Shown here piece by piece: positions 45,713-53,881 of a DNA stretch of 60,539 bases. Numbering within the stretch: position 1 is the first letter of the stretch; each line of letters starts with the position of its first letter. Both the position numbers and the translations under genes were made by a program. The notes under the pieces are model-generated. The model was given only the letters and a program-made list of their open reading frames with translations, had not been told where the DNA came from and ran no database searches. Origin of the DNA: Desulfobacteraceae bacterium (lineage in GTDB: Bacteria; Desulfobacterota; Desulfobacteria; Desulfobacterales; SKZT01); assembly GCA_011389745.1 (NCBI GenBank), contig JAABTQ010000017.1, positions 1 to 60,539 of the forward strand. Direction: 5' to 3'.

Positions 45713-46504
45713 TTACCAGGCTTCACTGTCTTTCGTAAATTTTGCCCTCGGTTGATCTGTAACATATGCAGCCGCATCAAGCGCTTGTTCTTTTGTAAGG
45801 TGAGGATTTCCCTTTGGCATATTATTATAAGCAAATGCAGCCATAACCTCTAATCTGGACATCCCGGCGCCATCGGTAAAAGAATCGTTACCCCATAAGG
45901 GAGGTCCGCTCATTCTGTGGTTTTCAGACTTGCTACCTTGTCCGCTCTCTCCATGACATTTGGCACAGATTGTTCCGTAAATTTCCTTACCAGCTTCCTT
46001 AACCGGTTCGTGGTCGCTCTCTAATTTCTGAAGTCCAAGCCAGGGAATATCTGCGTAAATCGGAATTCCTTTTGAAATCCACTGGTAGTATGTAAGCAAA
46101 GCGGTCATTTCCTTACTATCTCCAGGGAGAGGCTTTCCTTTCAAACTGCGCATAAAACAATTGTTAACACGCGTTATTAAATCTACAGCATAATCCTGTC
46201 GTTCTCTATATTTAGGATATTTAGCGGCGACGCCAACATAAGAAATACCGCCGTTTTTGCCTCCTTTTGTAATGCCACCATCAAAATGACAGTTATGGCA
46301 GTTGAGATCGTTGCCCACATAATCGGCCGCATACTTTTGCGTATTCATTAGGATATTGTATCCAAGCATAACTGCGTTGCGGATTTGATCGGGAGCGTCT
46401 TCAGGTTTAGGTGGATCGTATACTACCTTTTTCTCTTCTTGGCTGAATGCTAAAATAAATGGGACAAGTAATACAAATAATAAAAAATATAGCTTGCTTT
46501 TCAT
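45713..46504 (-). CDS. Di-haem c-type cytochrome, TsdA-like thiosulfate dehydrogenase
   Basis: A 263-residue periplasmic cytochrome starting at the ATG at 46504 (GGAGGG upstream), with signal peptide ending near LAFSQ. Two haem sites are LNCHNCHF (about residue 70) and CAKCHGE (about residue 180). Between them, [24 protein letters not shown] matches the TsdA region that provides the unusual Cys axial ligand, together with PKYRERQ. TsdA oxidises two thiosulfate to tetrathionate, or the reverse. The possible link to the Ttr-like reductase in this window is noted as inference. The 5' side abuts a copA remnant. Confidence 0.75.
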   Translation of the reverse strand: MKSKLYFLLFVLLVPFILAFSQEEKKVVYDPPKPEDAPDQIRNAVMLGYNILMNTQKYAADYVGNDLNCHNCHFDGGITKGGKNGGISYVGVAAKYPKYRERQDYAVDLITRVNNCFMRSLKGKPLPGDSKEMTALLTYYQWISKGIPIYADIPWLGLQKLESDHEPVKEAGKEIYGTICAKCHGESGQGSKSENHRMSGPPLWGNDSFTDGAGMSRLEVMAAFAYNNMPKGNPHLTKEQALDAAAYVTDQPRAKFTKDSEAW

Positions 46505-46541
46505 TTTGCCCTCCATGACAAATAAGATATGTTGGAAAATC

Positions 46542-46904
46542 TTATCGATTATTTTTGGGAAAAGGAACCAGGATACCGTGCCCGTGGATGGAAGCATGCT
46601 CTGTGTCCATCAACCGGTTGGTCACATTGAGGATTACATCGTCGCCCTCCCGCAAGTGCACCAGCGATCCCGGCACCGAGCCGTTGATTCCGGTGGATAT
46701 CCCTTTACGTCCATCGATTCGAATCGGCGAATACCCGATGATGGTAAGGTCGTAACGGCGCCGGCGCGTCGCTTGCGTGATCCCGGAATTTGCGGTAAGC
46801 GCCCATGCCGGCAGAGGCAGGGCGCAGTGAAGACCCGCCAGAAAGAGTCCCGCCCCGGTTGCCTTAATAAAGGCACGCCGGGAGATGTCCTAATTAACGC
46901 TCAT
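46542..46904 (-). pseudogene. 5' remnant of a second copA multicopper oxidase
   Basis: The stretch translates as RRAFIKATGAGLFLAG ... YDL ... GYSPIRIDGRKGISTGIN ... GDDVILNVTNRLMDTEHASI, paralleling the first 115 residues of CopA at 44.6-45 kb with high identity. The fifth codon of the frame is a stop (TAG), the HWHG motif reads HGHG, and similarity ends abruptly at VPF, 38 bases before the TsdA-like start. No copper-site region beyond the first motif remains, so it is dead. Confidence 0.85.
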
Positions 46905-46935
46905 GCCACTCTCCTTCCTTGCATCCGCTTAAATC

Positions 46936-47481
46936 TCAATATCCCGATCGGCCGCCGCCCGGACAAGCCCAGCCGCGGTCTCCAAACTCCTGTCGGCATT
47001 GGGTCAGATACTCGTCGTGTTTCCGGTCCAATTTGGAGCGTAGTTCCGCTATTTGATCCGACAGCGCTTTTACCTTCTCAGGATCTGGATTTTTCTGGTC
47101 CCAGAGCGCCTCCAGCTCCAATTGTTTTGAGCTCAGCTCCTGTCGCAGCGGTAAGGTCTCCTGCATAAACCGGGAGCGCGTCTCGCGCCATTGCTCGCGC
47201 TGTTCAAGGGGCATGTCCTGCCAGCCTTGCTGGTCAGGATCCATCCCTCTACCATACCCGCGCATCCCACGGCCCATGTCGCGATCATGGCCCATCATTC
47301 CGGATCCTCGCCCGTGGTTCCCCGATCCTGGGCCCATCATTCCCGGCCCCATGCCTTCAGTTCCGTATCCGGAACCTGAAGAGGATGGGTTTTGTGTCTG
47401 CACCGGTTGATTTTCAGCCGCCCACAAGGGGGCAGCCAGCAAAAGCGATATTGCCAGACAACTCAATATTATGTTTCTCAT
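46936..47481 (-). CDS. ZraP/CpxP-like periplasmic metal-binding protein
   Basis: A 181-residue protein with signal peptide (ending PLWA). Residues 40-85 are Gly/Met/His-rich (GMGPGMMGPGSG, GMMGHDRDMGRGM); residues 90-165 are a charged helical hairpin (MPLEQREQWRETRSRFMQETLPLRQEL, LDRKHDEYLTQC) like the LTXXQ/ZraP fold. Such proteins bind zinc or copper and act as chaperones or sensors' partners in the periplasm. The start is the ATG at 47481 after AAGGAG; a TTG six bases upstream is not needed. Confidence 0.8.
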   Translation of the reverse strand: MRNIILSCLAISLLLAAPLWAAENQPVQTQNPSSSGSGYGTEGMGPGMMGPGSGNHGRGSGMMGHDRDMGRGMRGYGRGMDPDQQGWQDMPLEQREQWRETRSRFMQETLPLRQELSSKQLELEALWDQKNPDPEKVKALSDQIAELRSKLDRKHDEYLTQCRQEFGDRGWACPGGGRSGY

Positions 47482-47558
47482 GATCAATCTCCTTTTTGTT
47501 CAGTTTTTGAGCTTTTACATTCTTAAAGGCCATGGATTTTCGATGCAACGGAGGCTGC

Positions 47559-48239
47559 TTATAATCCCTGGGCCTCCAGTTTTTTGAGTTGTTCCTGATT
47601 GAGGACACCTTTTAGTTTACGAAGATAATCCAAACTCGTCAGAAACATCTCAGCTTTGGCTTCAGCTTCTTTGACGAACACCTCTTTGACTTGCTGTGGG
47701 TTTACCTCTTTGTCCCAACTCAGGCCGGCCAGCTCGATTTGCAGCTTCATGCGCTGCGCCCATAGATCCGCCATTTTCTCCAATCGTTCCCGTGCCAGGC
47801 CGCGCACCTGGTCCCACTGCTCGGGTGTCAGGTTCAGGCCATCAAGCATGCGGGCCATGTGAGCCATTCCGCGGGGATCGCCTGCACGGCCTTTCATGCC
47901 GCAGCCCATTTGCCCCATCATTTTTCCCATGCCGCCGGGACCTCCCGTCATGTGCGACATCATCATGCCCATCATGCCCTGGTCCATCATGCCCATCATC
48001 CCCTGGCCACTTGCATCATCCGGCCCGCCCATCATCCCCATCATACCGGGGCCGCCGCCGGATGCAGGACCCGGCATCTTGCCGGAGCCGGAGGATTCGG
48101 TTGAAGCAGGCGCCTTTTCCGTCGCGCCCGGCTGGTGGTGCTCCTCCACAGCCATGCTGCTTTGGACCCCAATGAAACCGGATACCCCCAAAACAGCGAT
48201 TGCAACCAATACGTTCATCATCAAAGATTTTTTCTTCAT
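47559..48239 (-). CDS. Met-rich Spy/CpxP-like periplasmic protein
   Basis: A 226-residue exported protein (signal residues 1-30, SSMAVEEHHQ). The middle (60-115) is extremely Met/Gly-rich (GMMGMMDQGMMGMMMSHMTGG), a pattern used to bind Cu(I). The C-terminal part (LNLTPEQWDQVRGLARERLEKM ... LRKLKGVLNQEQLKKLE) has the LTxxQ motifs of the Spy family. It is probably in the same transcript as the ZraP-like gene 71 bases downstream. Start follows AAAGGAGCAAAAG. Confidence 0.82.
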   Translation of the reverse strand: MKKKSLMMNVLVAIAVLGVSGFIGVQSSMAVEEHHQPGATEKAPASTESSGSGKMPGPASGGGPGMMGMMGGPDDASGQGMMGMMDQGMMGMMMSHMTGGPGGMGKMMGQMGCGMKGRAGDPRGMAHMARMLDGLNLTPEQWDQVRGLARERLEKMADLWAQRMKLQIELAGLSWDKEVNPQQVKEVFVKEAEAKAEMFLTSLDYLRKLKGVLNQEQLKKLEAQGL

Positions 48240-48308
48240 CTTTTGCTCCTTTCTCTCTGTGCTGTTTAGTCCATGCCGAGGACCCCATAAAAAAAGCCAT
48301 TGTCCATA

Positions 48309-48893
48309 TCAGTGGTGCTCCTGCTCTGTTTCGCCATGAGCCGGAGGTTCACTCCCGTGACCATGTCCTCCCCCTCCTTCCGAGCTCATCTTTTGGACCT
48401 GACGACGGTATTCTTCAGGAGACCTTTGCGGAATCTCCATCGTCAGCGCAACGAGTCCATACAATTCGGAGTCGCTGTGAGTCGGACCGAACGCGGGCAT
48501 TCCCGTCATTTTGATGCCGTGATTCACGATCCAGTATATTTCCGCTTGGCTACGCTCTTCCTGCACATGCCCGGAAATCATGCTTGGGGGGGGTGGATAA
48601 AGACCCTTGGCAAATTCCTCAGGTTGGTAGTCCGGTGCCCCATGACAGAGCCTGCACATTTCGTGGTAGTGAATAAAGGCGGCTTCCATGAGTTTCGCGT
48701 CATCCGAATCCGTCGTGCCGATATCATCACTGTGCACTGAAATGGAGCGGTCACGTAGCATCTCCATAAAGGAATGCGTGATACCCCAGTGGGGCTTTGT
48801 AGCAGCGATATTGTAAATGCCGGACCAGGCGAACAACAGCGCACCCACTCCCAAAACAGCCAGTGTAATGGCAATGCCCAACACACATTTCAT
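48309..48893 (-). CDS. Mono-haem c-type cytochrome, membrane-anchored
   Basis: A 194-residue protein with an N-terminal anchor (residues 4-26), one haem site (YHEMCRLCHGAPDY, near residue 81) and a probable Met axial ligand in GIKMTGMPAFGPTHSDSELYGLVAL. The His/Gly-rich C-terminus (GGGGHGHGSEPPAHGE) may bind metal. The fold is that of a class I cytochrome c often found in copper and arsenic resistance clusters. Upstream of the Spy-like gene by 69 bases on the same strand; start follows TAGGAGATGAACG. Confidence 0.8.
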   Translation of the reverse strand: MKCVLGIAITLAVLGVGALLFAWSGIYNIAATKPHWGITHSFMEMLRDRSISVHSDDIGTTDSDDAKLMEAAFIHYHEMCRLCHGAPDYQPEEFAKGLYPPPPSMISGHVQEERSQAEIYWIVNHGIKMTGMPAFGPTHSDSELYGLVALTMEIPQRSPEEYRRQVQKMSSEGGGGHGHGSEPPAHGETEQEHH

Positions 48894-49008
48894 CGTTCAT
48901 CTCCTATCTTTTATACTCTCCCAAAAAGGGTCCAACCAGTGGTCCGGCCTCTCGTCTCTCGTCGCACGGCATAAAAAATCATTTTCATTGTTCTACCTGT
49001 CATGTCCC

Positions 49009-49197
49009 GTTTTTTCTTCAAGGTGTCCTTGACATCGATTTTCGTCAAAATCCCGAAACCTTCTTCTTTCAGGGCCTGTGTTACCCTGGAGATAGCCTCT
49101 TCGAATCCTGAATGAATCGTTTGCTGTAATAATAGGTCATAACCAGCTCCTTTCATCCGGACAAAATAGCTGCGACCGGACTCAGCTTTCAATTTCC
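49009..49197 (-). pseudogene. Partial, frameshifted second copy of the DUF302 gene
   Basis: This segment repeats 50798-50987 with few changes. It includes the end of the SHOCT gene, the intergenic ribosome site and the first half of the DUF302 gene. In the run CGTTTTG of the intact copy one T is missing (49129 region), shifting the frame after TIHS. The copy stops within the DUF302 gene after TLKKK, where unrelated sequence begins. Confidence 0.85.
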
Positions 49198-49304
49198 CTT
49201 TCAGCTATCTTCCATTAGGCCCTGTTCTTGAAGGTACCTGGAAGGATGATCAAATCGTTGAAGGTTGCCAAGGTAATACCGGCGAATGGTTTTTGAATTG
49301 GTCT

Positions 49305-49334
49305 AAAAGGGCGACTTGACCCGGTCGCCCTTTT
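49305..49334 (-). terminator. Rho-independent terminator-like hairpin
   Basis: A perfect 11-base stem (AAAAGGGCGAC with GTCGCCCTTTT) around an 8-base loop lies 25 bases after the stop of the minus-strand gene at 49359. On the minus strand it ends in CCCTTTTAG, giving a short U-run; it could work for either strand. Confidence 0.7.
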
Positions 49335-49358
49335 GTGATTCCGTGACGGATTCCATTA

Positions 49359-49790
49359 TTAACCGCCGCCGCCTTTATACATTTCCTGCTGCTGCTTCCA
49401 GCTCCATACCTGACGGTACTGACTGCCTTCTTTGACCTCTAGTTTGTCCACCCAGATCTCGTGATCCTTGATTTCTCCACTGACCCGAACCGACCTGGTC
49501 GCGTATCTGGCTTTTGTTATCCTGCTCAAATTGGTTAGAAAATAGTGGTCGCCGTTAGGTAAAAGCAGCACAAAATCATGTTCCATGGTGATATGCGCTT
49601 CGTCCGCGGGGCACTCGAGTTTATAATGCACACAGTTGGCACCCTGGAGCGTTCCTTCGTAGGTAACATCCTTGCCGGCTGCGACCGTTGCAGGAATTAT
49701 CAGTATCACAGCGAGAATAAACGCAAACCCACCACGACCCAAAGTATTTTTCCTGATTAAATTTAATAGTTGCTTAATTCCTCTTTTCAT
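49359..49790 (-). CDS. Exported hypothetical protein, 143 residues
   Basis: The ATG at 49790 follows GGAGGACAAA and encodes an N-terminal hydrophobic segment (GGFAFILAVILIIPATVAAG) followed by a beta-rich domain of about 105 residues. Two cysteines lie in GANCVHYKLECPADE, then ITMEHDFVLLLPNGDHYFLTNL and a Trp/Gln-rich end. Its layout is like small periplasmic OB-fold proteins; I do not recognise the family. It is followed by a terminator-like hairpin, suggesting a single-gene transcript. Confidence 0.65.
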   Translation of the reverse strand: MKRGIKQLLNLIRKNTLGRGGFAFILAVILIIPATVAAGKDVTYEGTLQGANCVHYKLECPADEAHITMEHDFVLLLPNGDHYFLTNLSRITKARYATRSVRVSGEIKDHEIWVDKLEVKEGSQYRQVWSWKQQQEMYKGGGG

Positions 49791-49938
49791 TTTGTCCTCC
49801 ATACTTCAGTGCGTAATTTCCATCAGCAATGTTTCAATTCAGCAAACCATTATGGCGCAAGATCGCCCGTTCATAAAAATATTTTAATAGCTCATTGGAA
49901 TACAATGCTATACAAAAACTTAAAAAATACAATAAAAT

Positions 49939-50436
49939 TCATTTCGAACCCTTATTCTTTTCCTGTTCGAACAGCGCCTTTTCCATCGCAAGCACCTTTT
50001 CACGATAAGGTTTATCCTTTTTTTTGCGGGGCACCACAATCGTGAAAGTTGCTCCCTTGCCGGAAATGCTTGAAACCCTTATATCACCGCCCATATCGCG
50101 AAGAATTTTTTTACAGGAGGCAAGTGATAAGCCGGAACCGTCTTTTTTAGTGGTAAAAAAGGGTTTGAAGATTTTGTGAAGATGCTCCGGATTGATGCCC
50201 GCACCCTGATCTTGAACCTGCACTTCACAATGAGTTCCTTTCCATAAGGATCGGATCCGAATCTTTTGGCGAGGGGCTCTGAATTCCAGGGCATTTGTAA
50301 TCAAAATATCCAGGACCCTTCCGATCTTGTCCACGTCAACCATTGATGGAAATCCAGCTTCATCAAGGTCGCTTTCAATAATAACATCTGCTTGCCGGGC
50401 CTTTTCCCTATTTTTTGCGATTTTTTGCCGAATCAA
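49939..50436 (-). pseudogene. Partial copy of the kinase-like gene (ATPase domain only)
   Basis: The 165 codons match the C-terminal part of the gene at 32552-33613 from about residue 193 onward, almost residue for residue (IRQKIAKNREKARQADV ... FKPFFTTKKDGSGLSL). The start of similarity is abrupt at GATTCGGCAAAA (50430-50436). The membrane part, linker and Tyr-bearing helix are absent. The last residues differ (NKGSK). It may still be translated from an upstream start, but lacks any sensor part. Confidence 0.88.
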
Positions 50437-50543
50437 CCAAGCGCCGCGCCAGAGTCTGCATCGACTTCCTCTGCAAAGAGCCCCACGTCGTTGGCAGAGG
50501 AAAGCAGATGATCAAAACACCGCCGCGTGACATCTGCTGCAAG
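50433..50543 (-). pseudogene. Fragment of a GH15 glucoamylase-like gene
   Basis: Directly after the DUF302 stop, the same frame reads LAADVTRRCFDHLLSSAND and VGLFAEEVDADSG before ending at the joint with the kinase fragment. The pattern ANDVGLFAEE-D-x-x-x-G-x-x-LG is a strongly conserved segment near the C-terminus of bacterial GH15 enzymes, normally followed by NFPQAFSH. Only about 35 codons remain and nothing else of the gene is visible nearby. Confidence 0.6.
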
Positions 50544-50930
50544 TCATGTATTTTCGATTGCCTTTTTCAGCTTATGCCCAATTGTCTCGGCGATTTTCTG
50601 CAGTTCGGGATTGTCTATCGCTTTCATTGACGCAAGCGGGTCAATTGCCGCAATTTCAACGCCACCATTGGCAGCTTCCTGAATGATTACATTGCAGGGC
50701 AACATCATGCCGACTTTGTCCTCCGCCTGTAGAGCCTTGTAGGCAAAAGGAGGGTTGCAGGCGCCCAGTATCCGGTAGTTTCTGAAGTCAACGTCCAGTT
50801 TTTTCTTCAAGGTGCCCTTGACATCGATTTCCATCAAAATCCCGAAACCTTCTTCCTTCAGGGCTTGTGTTACCCTGGAGATAGCCTCTTCGAATCCTGA
50901 ATGAATCGTTTTGCTGTAATAATAGGTCAT
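50544..50930 (-). CDS. DUF302 family protein
   Basis: A 128-residue cytoplasmic protein of the DUF302 family (function not established; often linked to metal and redox clusters). Family features are FEEAISRVTQALKEEGFGIL, the switch ILGACNPPFAYKAL and VGMMLPCNVIIQE with conserved Cys. It starts behind GGAGCTGGTT, 41 bases after the SHOCT gene. A broken half-copy lies 1.6 kb downstream on the same strand. Confidence 0.85.
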   Translation of the reverse strand: MTYYYSKTIHSGFEEAISRVTQALKEEGFGILMEIDVKGTLKKKLDVDFRNYRILGACNPPFAYKALQAEDKVGMMLPCNVIIQEAANGGVEIAAIDPLASMKAIDNPELQKIAETIGHKLKKAIENT

Positions 50931-50971
50931 AACCAGCTCCTTTCATCCGGACAAAATAGCTGCGACCGGAC

Positions 50972-51295
50972 TCAGCTTTCAATTTCCTTTTTAAGTTTGT
51001 CAAATTCTTCTTTTGTTATCTCGCCTTTGGCGTATCGTTTCTTCAAAATTTCCGTTGGACTTTCTCCTGTCGAGTTTATCGAATTTCCTGTTGTTTTGCC
51101 GCGATTAATAACAAAATAGATGACGACTGCTAACACAACGATCAAGATAAGCCACATAAACATTCCTCCATAACCTCCGTATCCCATCATATGATCCCAT
51201 CCACTCATGGATCGATTGACCGGCCGATGGGTACACCCGGAGAAGAACACCATTAAAATCGCTGACATGAAGAAGGCAAAAGGCCTGGTTCCCAT
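50972..51295 (-). CDS. SHOCT-domain small membrane protein
   Basis: A 107-residue protein with an N-terminal hydrophobic signal ending in FFSGC (possible lipoprotein site), a Gly/Tyr/Met segment (HMMGYGGYGGMFM), a membrane helix (WLILIVVLAVVIYFVI) and a C-terminal SHOCT domain (PTEILKKRYAKGEITKEEFDKLKKEI). SHOCT domains are short oligomerisation units. This combination is common next to copper and heavy-metal genes. It is likely co-transcribed with the DUF302 gene. Confidence 0.85.
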   Translation of the reverse strand: MGTRPFAFFMSAILMVFFSGCTHRPVNRSMSGWDHMMGYGGYGGMFMWLILIVVLAVVIYFVINRGKTTGNSINSTGESPTEILKKRYAKGEITKEEFDKLKKEIES

Positions 51296-51712
51296 AGTTA
51301 TACCCCCTGTTGAAGATTAGACCTCTTTCGGCCAATACCTCGCTTTTTTTGAGAGCATCATCGTTGAAGTCTACAGCTAACTTTTCTTTTTTTTAACATA
51401 GATTGTGAATTGAAAATGGCCTATAGGGTGTACCATGTATTTCCCTAATAAATGTTCTGTATTTCTTTCTTCAAACTTACCGAAAAAATTAAGTAAAGGA
51501 GAAAATTTGAAAGCGGAATTTTCATAAACAAAATGTGCTGGAATTGGTTTCAATTTTTTAAACTTTGTTTTCTTTTTTTCTCAATTTTTTGTGGGAGGCC
51601 CTTCATGCCGTTTATCTTTATCAGAGACATGATTTCGACGCCTCCAATTATGTTCCCATGCTTTTGTATTGGAGTTTTTCGGCCATGACGGAACATGACC
51701 TTTCATCAGTAG
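51296..51712. other. AT-rich intergenic region
   Basis: About 417 bases between the SHOCT gene and the 3' end of the second multicopper oxidase gene. It is markedly richer in A and T than its neighbours. It should hold the promoter of the SHOCT-DUF302 unit. One short plus-strand fragment (51565 onward) is listed separately; nothing else is seen. Confidence 0.5.
51565..51690 (+). pseudogene. Possible fragment of a membrane protein
   Basis: A plus-strand frame with a TTG start reads FLNFLWEALHAVYLYQ, then NYVPMLLYWSFSAM, a pattern like the first helices of a multi-helix membrane protein. An upstream frame (MCWNWFQFF) could be joined by a shift in the T-run at 51571-51580. It runs into the 3' end of the multicopper oxidase gene on the other strand, where similarity to any protein stops making sense. 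Identity not known. Confidence 0.25.
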
Positions 51713-53277
51713 TTAATATTCCCTCACAAAATAATTGCGCATCATTCCCATATCCTCATGTTCCAGGTTGTGACAATGGTACAAAAACATTCCCGGATAA
51801 TCATCAAAATCAACCAATATTCTGATTCGTTCACCGGGCATCAGCAAAATCGTATCTTTCCAGCCTTCATCCACATAGCCTTCATGAGCAACGCCGCCGC
51901 GTTCAATAACACGGAACTGTTTACCATGCAGGTGAATGGGATGGGGCATGTTCATCATATTAATCATTCCACCCCCGGTGTTGTTGAATTCCCATATCTC
52001 CGTCGTGTCCAATCGGACTATCTCGTCGTCTGCCACCTCCTCCATTTGAAACACCCGACCGTTGATGGTCCATTGCATATGTCGCATCGTGAGATAAAAT
52101 TGCCGGGGACGAAAATAGTTCACAGCGTCTTTAGGTCTGACAGGCCCGATCTCGGAAAGTATGTCCGGGAGACGGTAATTTGTTTTCACAGGTTGGGTCA
52201 CATACACCTTAAGTACGGAAAAGGCCGCACCATTTGGAAGGTTTAGATTTTGGCCTATTCGCCCGCCCATCATCATGCCGCGGCCCATTCGCCCCCCACC
52301 CATGCCACCGGCATCGAAGGGAAGGCTTAAAAGGGATGTGTTATAGCCGACCGGATTATTACTGAAATCAGCCCAGATCTCCAACCGTTCTCCGGGGCTT
52401 AAAAACGCGTAGCTTCTGAGGATAGGCCTTTCCAGCAATCCACCGTCCGTACCAATAATGGTTAGCGGCCGGCCGTCTTCCCATGCCAGCTTATAAATAC
52501 GTGAATTGGAGCCGTTCAGCAGGCGTAACCGATAGGCACCGGTCGATACGGGGAGCGTGAAATCCGGCATGCCGTTAATCATTATCATATCCCCCAAAAA
52601 TCCGGTCATCCGCTCCATTCTTTGGCCCGACATGTATACCAGCTGATTGCCTGAATCGAACGTTCGGTCCTGAATCACCAGTGGAACATCATATTCACCA
52701 TCGGGAAGACCTAAGTCCTGCTCTTCCTCGTCGGACACGAGAAAAAGGCCTGCCAGACCCCGATACACCTGTGGCCCGGTTCTGCCGTGAGGGTGCGGAT
52801 GATACCAATAGGTTCCGGCTCTGTTCTTGACCTCGAACTCATACAAATAGGATTGTCCCTGCGGAATGACATAGCGCGGGTGGCCGTCCATGATCGCGGG
52901 TACATGCAGGCCATGCCAGTGCACGATAGACTCTTCCGGAATGGCGTTATTGAAGCGAATCCGTATCTTTTCACCCTGATGGACTTTGATGATCGGGCCA
53001 AGATAGCTACGGGGCATTTCAACAATCCGGGCACGGTCGCCTTTGTGCACCGTTGCATGGTAGCGCCAAACCCTGGTGGGGTTTCCCGGAAAAACAGAAA
53101 CCTTGCCGGGGCGCGATGAATAAACCCTGTTTCTATATTTTGTCCGGCTGCGAAACCATCGAATCCCGGCCAGAGCCCGCCCGCCATCAATCCCAGTGAT
53201 CCATAGCCGGCCAATTTCAAAAATTGCCTTCTGGAATGCACGTTATAAAATCCTATGTCTGTGTTTCTGTCTTTCAT
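51713..53277 (-). pseudogene. Second multicopper oxidase with one frameshift
   Basis: A second oxidase of CueO/SufI type, about 520 codons. The start ATG (53277) follows GCAGGAGGCTGGCG and the twin-arginine signal is SRRQFLKLAGYGSLG. In the first frame the protein ends in nonsense after FIHRAP; in a second frame it continues GKVSVFPGNPTRVWRYHATV and runs to 51713. The joint is near 53105-53112 in CGCCCCGGCAAGG. Copper sites HWHG, HPHPHG, HPIHLHG and HCHNLEHEDMGMM are intact in the second frame, with a Met/Gly loop GGGRMGRGMMMGG. It may be a true mutation or a sequencing error. Confidence 0.85.
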
Positions 53278-53297
53278 CGCCAGCCTCCTGCGGGGCC

Positions 53298-53374
53298 TAC
53301 CGGAGTATCTCTTTTTTAATGGATTCAAATTCATCCCGGATGATTTCTCCTTTGGCATAGCGTTTCTTTTTCTT
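53298..53374 (-). pseudogene. Tail fragment of a SHOCT-domain gene
   Basis: The frame reads KKRYAKGEIIRDEFESIKKEIL and stop, clearly the C-terminal half of a SHOCT domain like that of the protein at 50972-51295, but with different codons and residues. A stop codon lies just upstream, so no complete gene remains. It sits between the lipoprotein gene and the second multicopper oxidase. Confidence 0.75.
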
Positions 53375-53414
53375 TCACCTCAATGGTAATTCAGGATGAG
53401 ATGAATATGCTCCA

Positions 53415-53675
53415 TCACCATCCACAGTATCCGCCCCGGCCATTCCCGTAGCCTGGCGTGCGGCGGTGGTAGCCACTGCCGTCGGGGCCATACATAGTGC
53501 CGTAGGAGCCGCTATTGCGATAATCATCGCCGCTTCCAGCACCATGATATCCATCATAGCCATATCGGTAGGGGTTATGGCCGATTCCGCAACCCGCCAG
53601 TACCGTTAATGCAAGTCCCAAAATCGCAATAAGCATGATTGGCCTTATTGCCGTTTTCAAAAAATTTGTTTTCAT
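53415..53675 (-). CDS. Small Gly/Tyr-rich lipoprotein
   Basis: An 86-residue protein. Residues 1-29 form a lipoprotein signal ending VLAGC, so the mature part would be lipid-anchored. The rest is rich in Gly, Tyr, His and Ser (YGYDGYHGAGSGDDY, YGNGRGGYCGW), of low complexity, with no known domain. It could bind metal through Tyr/His or be structural. The ribosome site is weak (AAAGATGAG). It lies upstream of the SHOCT remnant and oxidase on the same strand. Confidence 0.6.
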   Translation of the reverse strand: MKTNFLKTAIRPIMLIAILGLALTVLAGCGIGHNPYRYGYDGYHGAGSGDDYRNSGSYGTMYGPDGSGYHRRTPGYGNGRGGYCGW

Positions 53676-53881
53676 CGTCTCATCTTTCTATCGAGTCATC
53701 CTTTGTTGGAGTCGTCAACGGGTTTCCTGTATCGGCCACAAAGACAAGTCCGGCCATTTTCAATACGTCACTCTGCCCTGAAACGCGAAGTGCGCAAGGG
53801 TCTGTCGTACCTGGTTCCGTTCTCCCCTTCAAGTGTTATTATTGTATGAGGCATGACGCCCTTTCCCTCAATCAGTGCATG

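Noticed and set aside
49198-49358. Plus-strand open stretch (GPVLEGTWKDDQ...) ending at the terminator hairpin
   Set aside because: It has about 45 open codons without a start, and its end overlaps the hairpin; similarity to a real protein could not be supported.
51528-51712. Complete small membrane gene on the plus strand
   Set aside because: The frame needs a shift in a T-run and ends inside the antisense oxidase gene, so it is listed only as a doubtful fragment.
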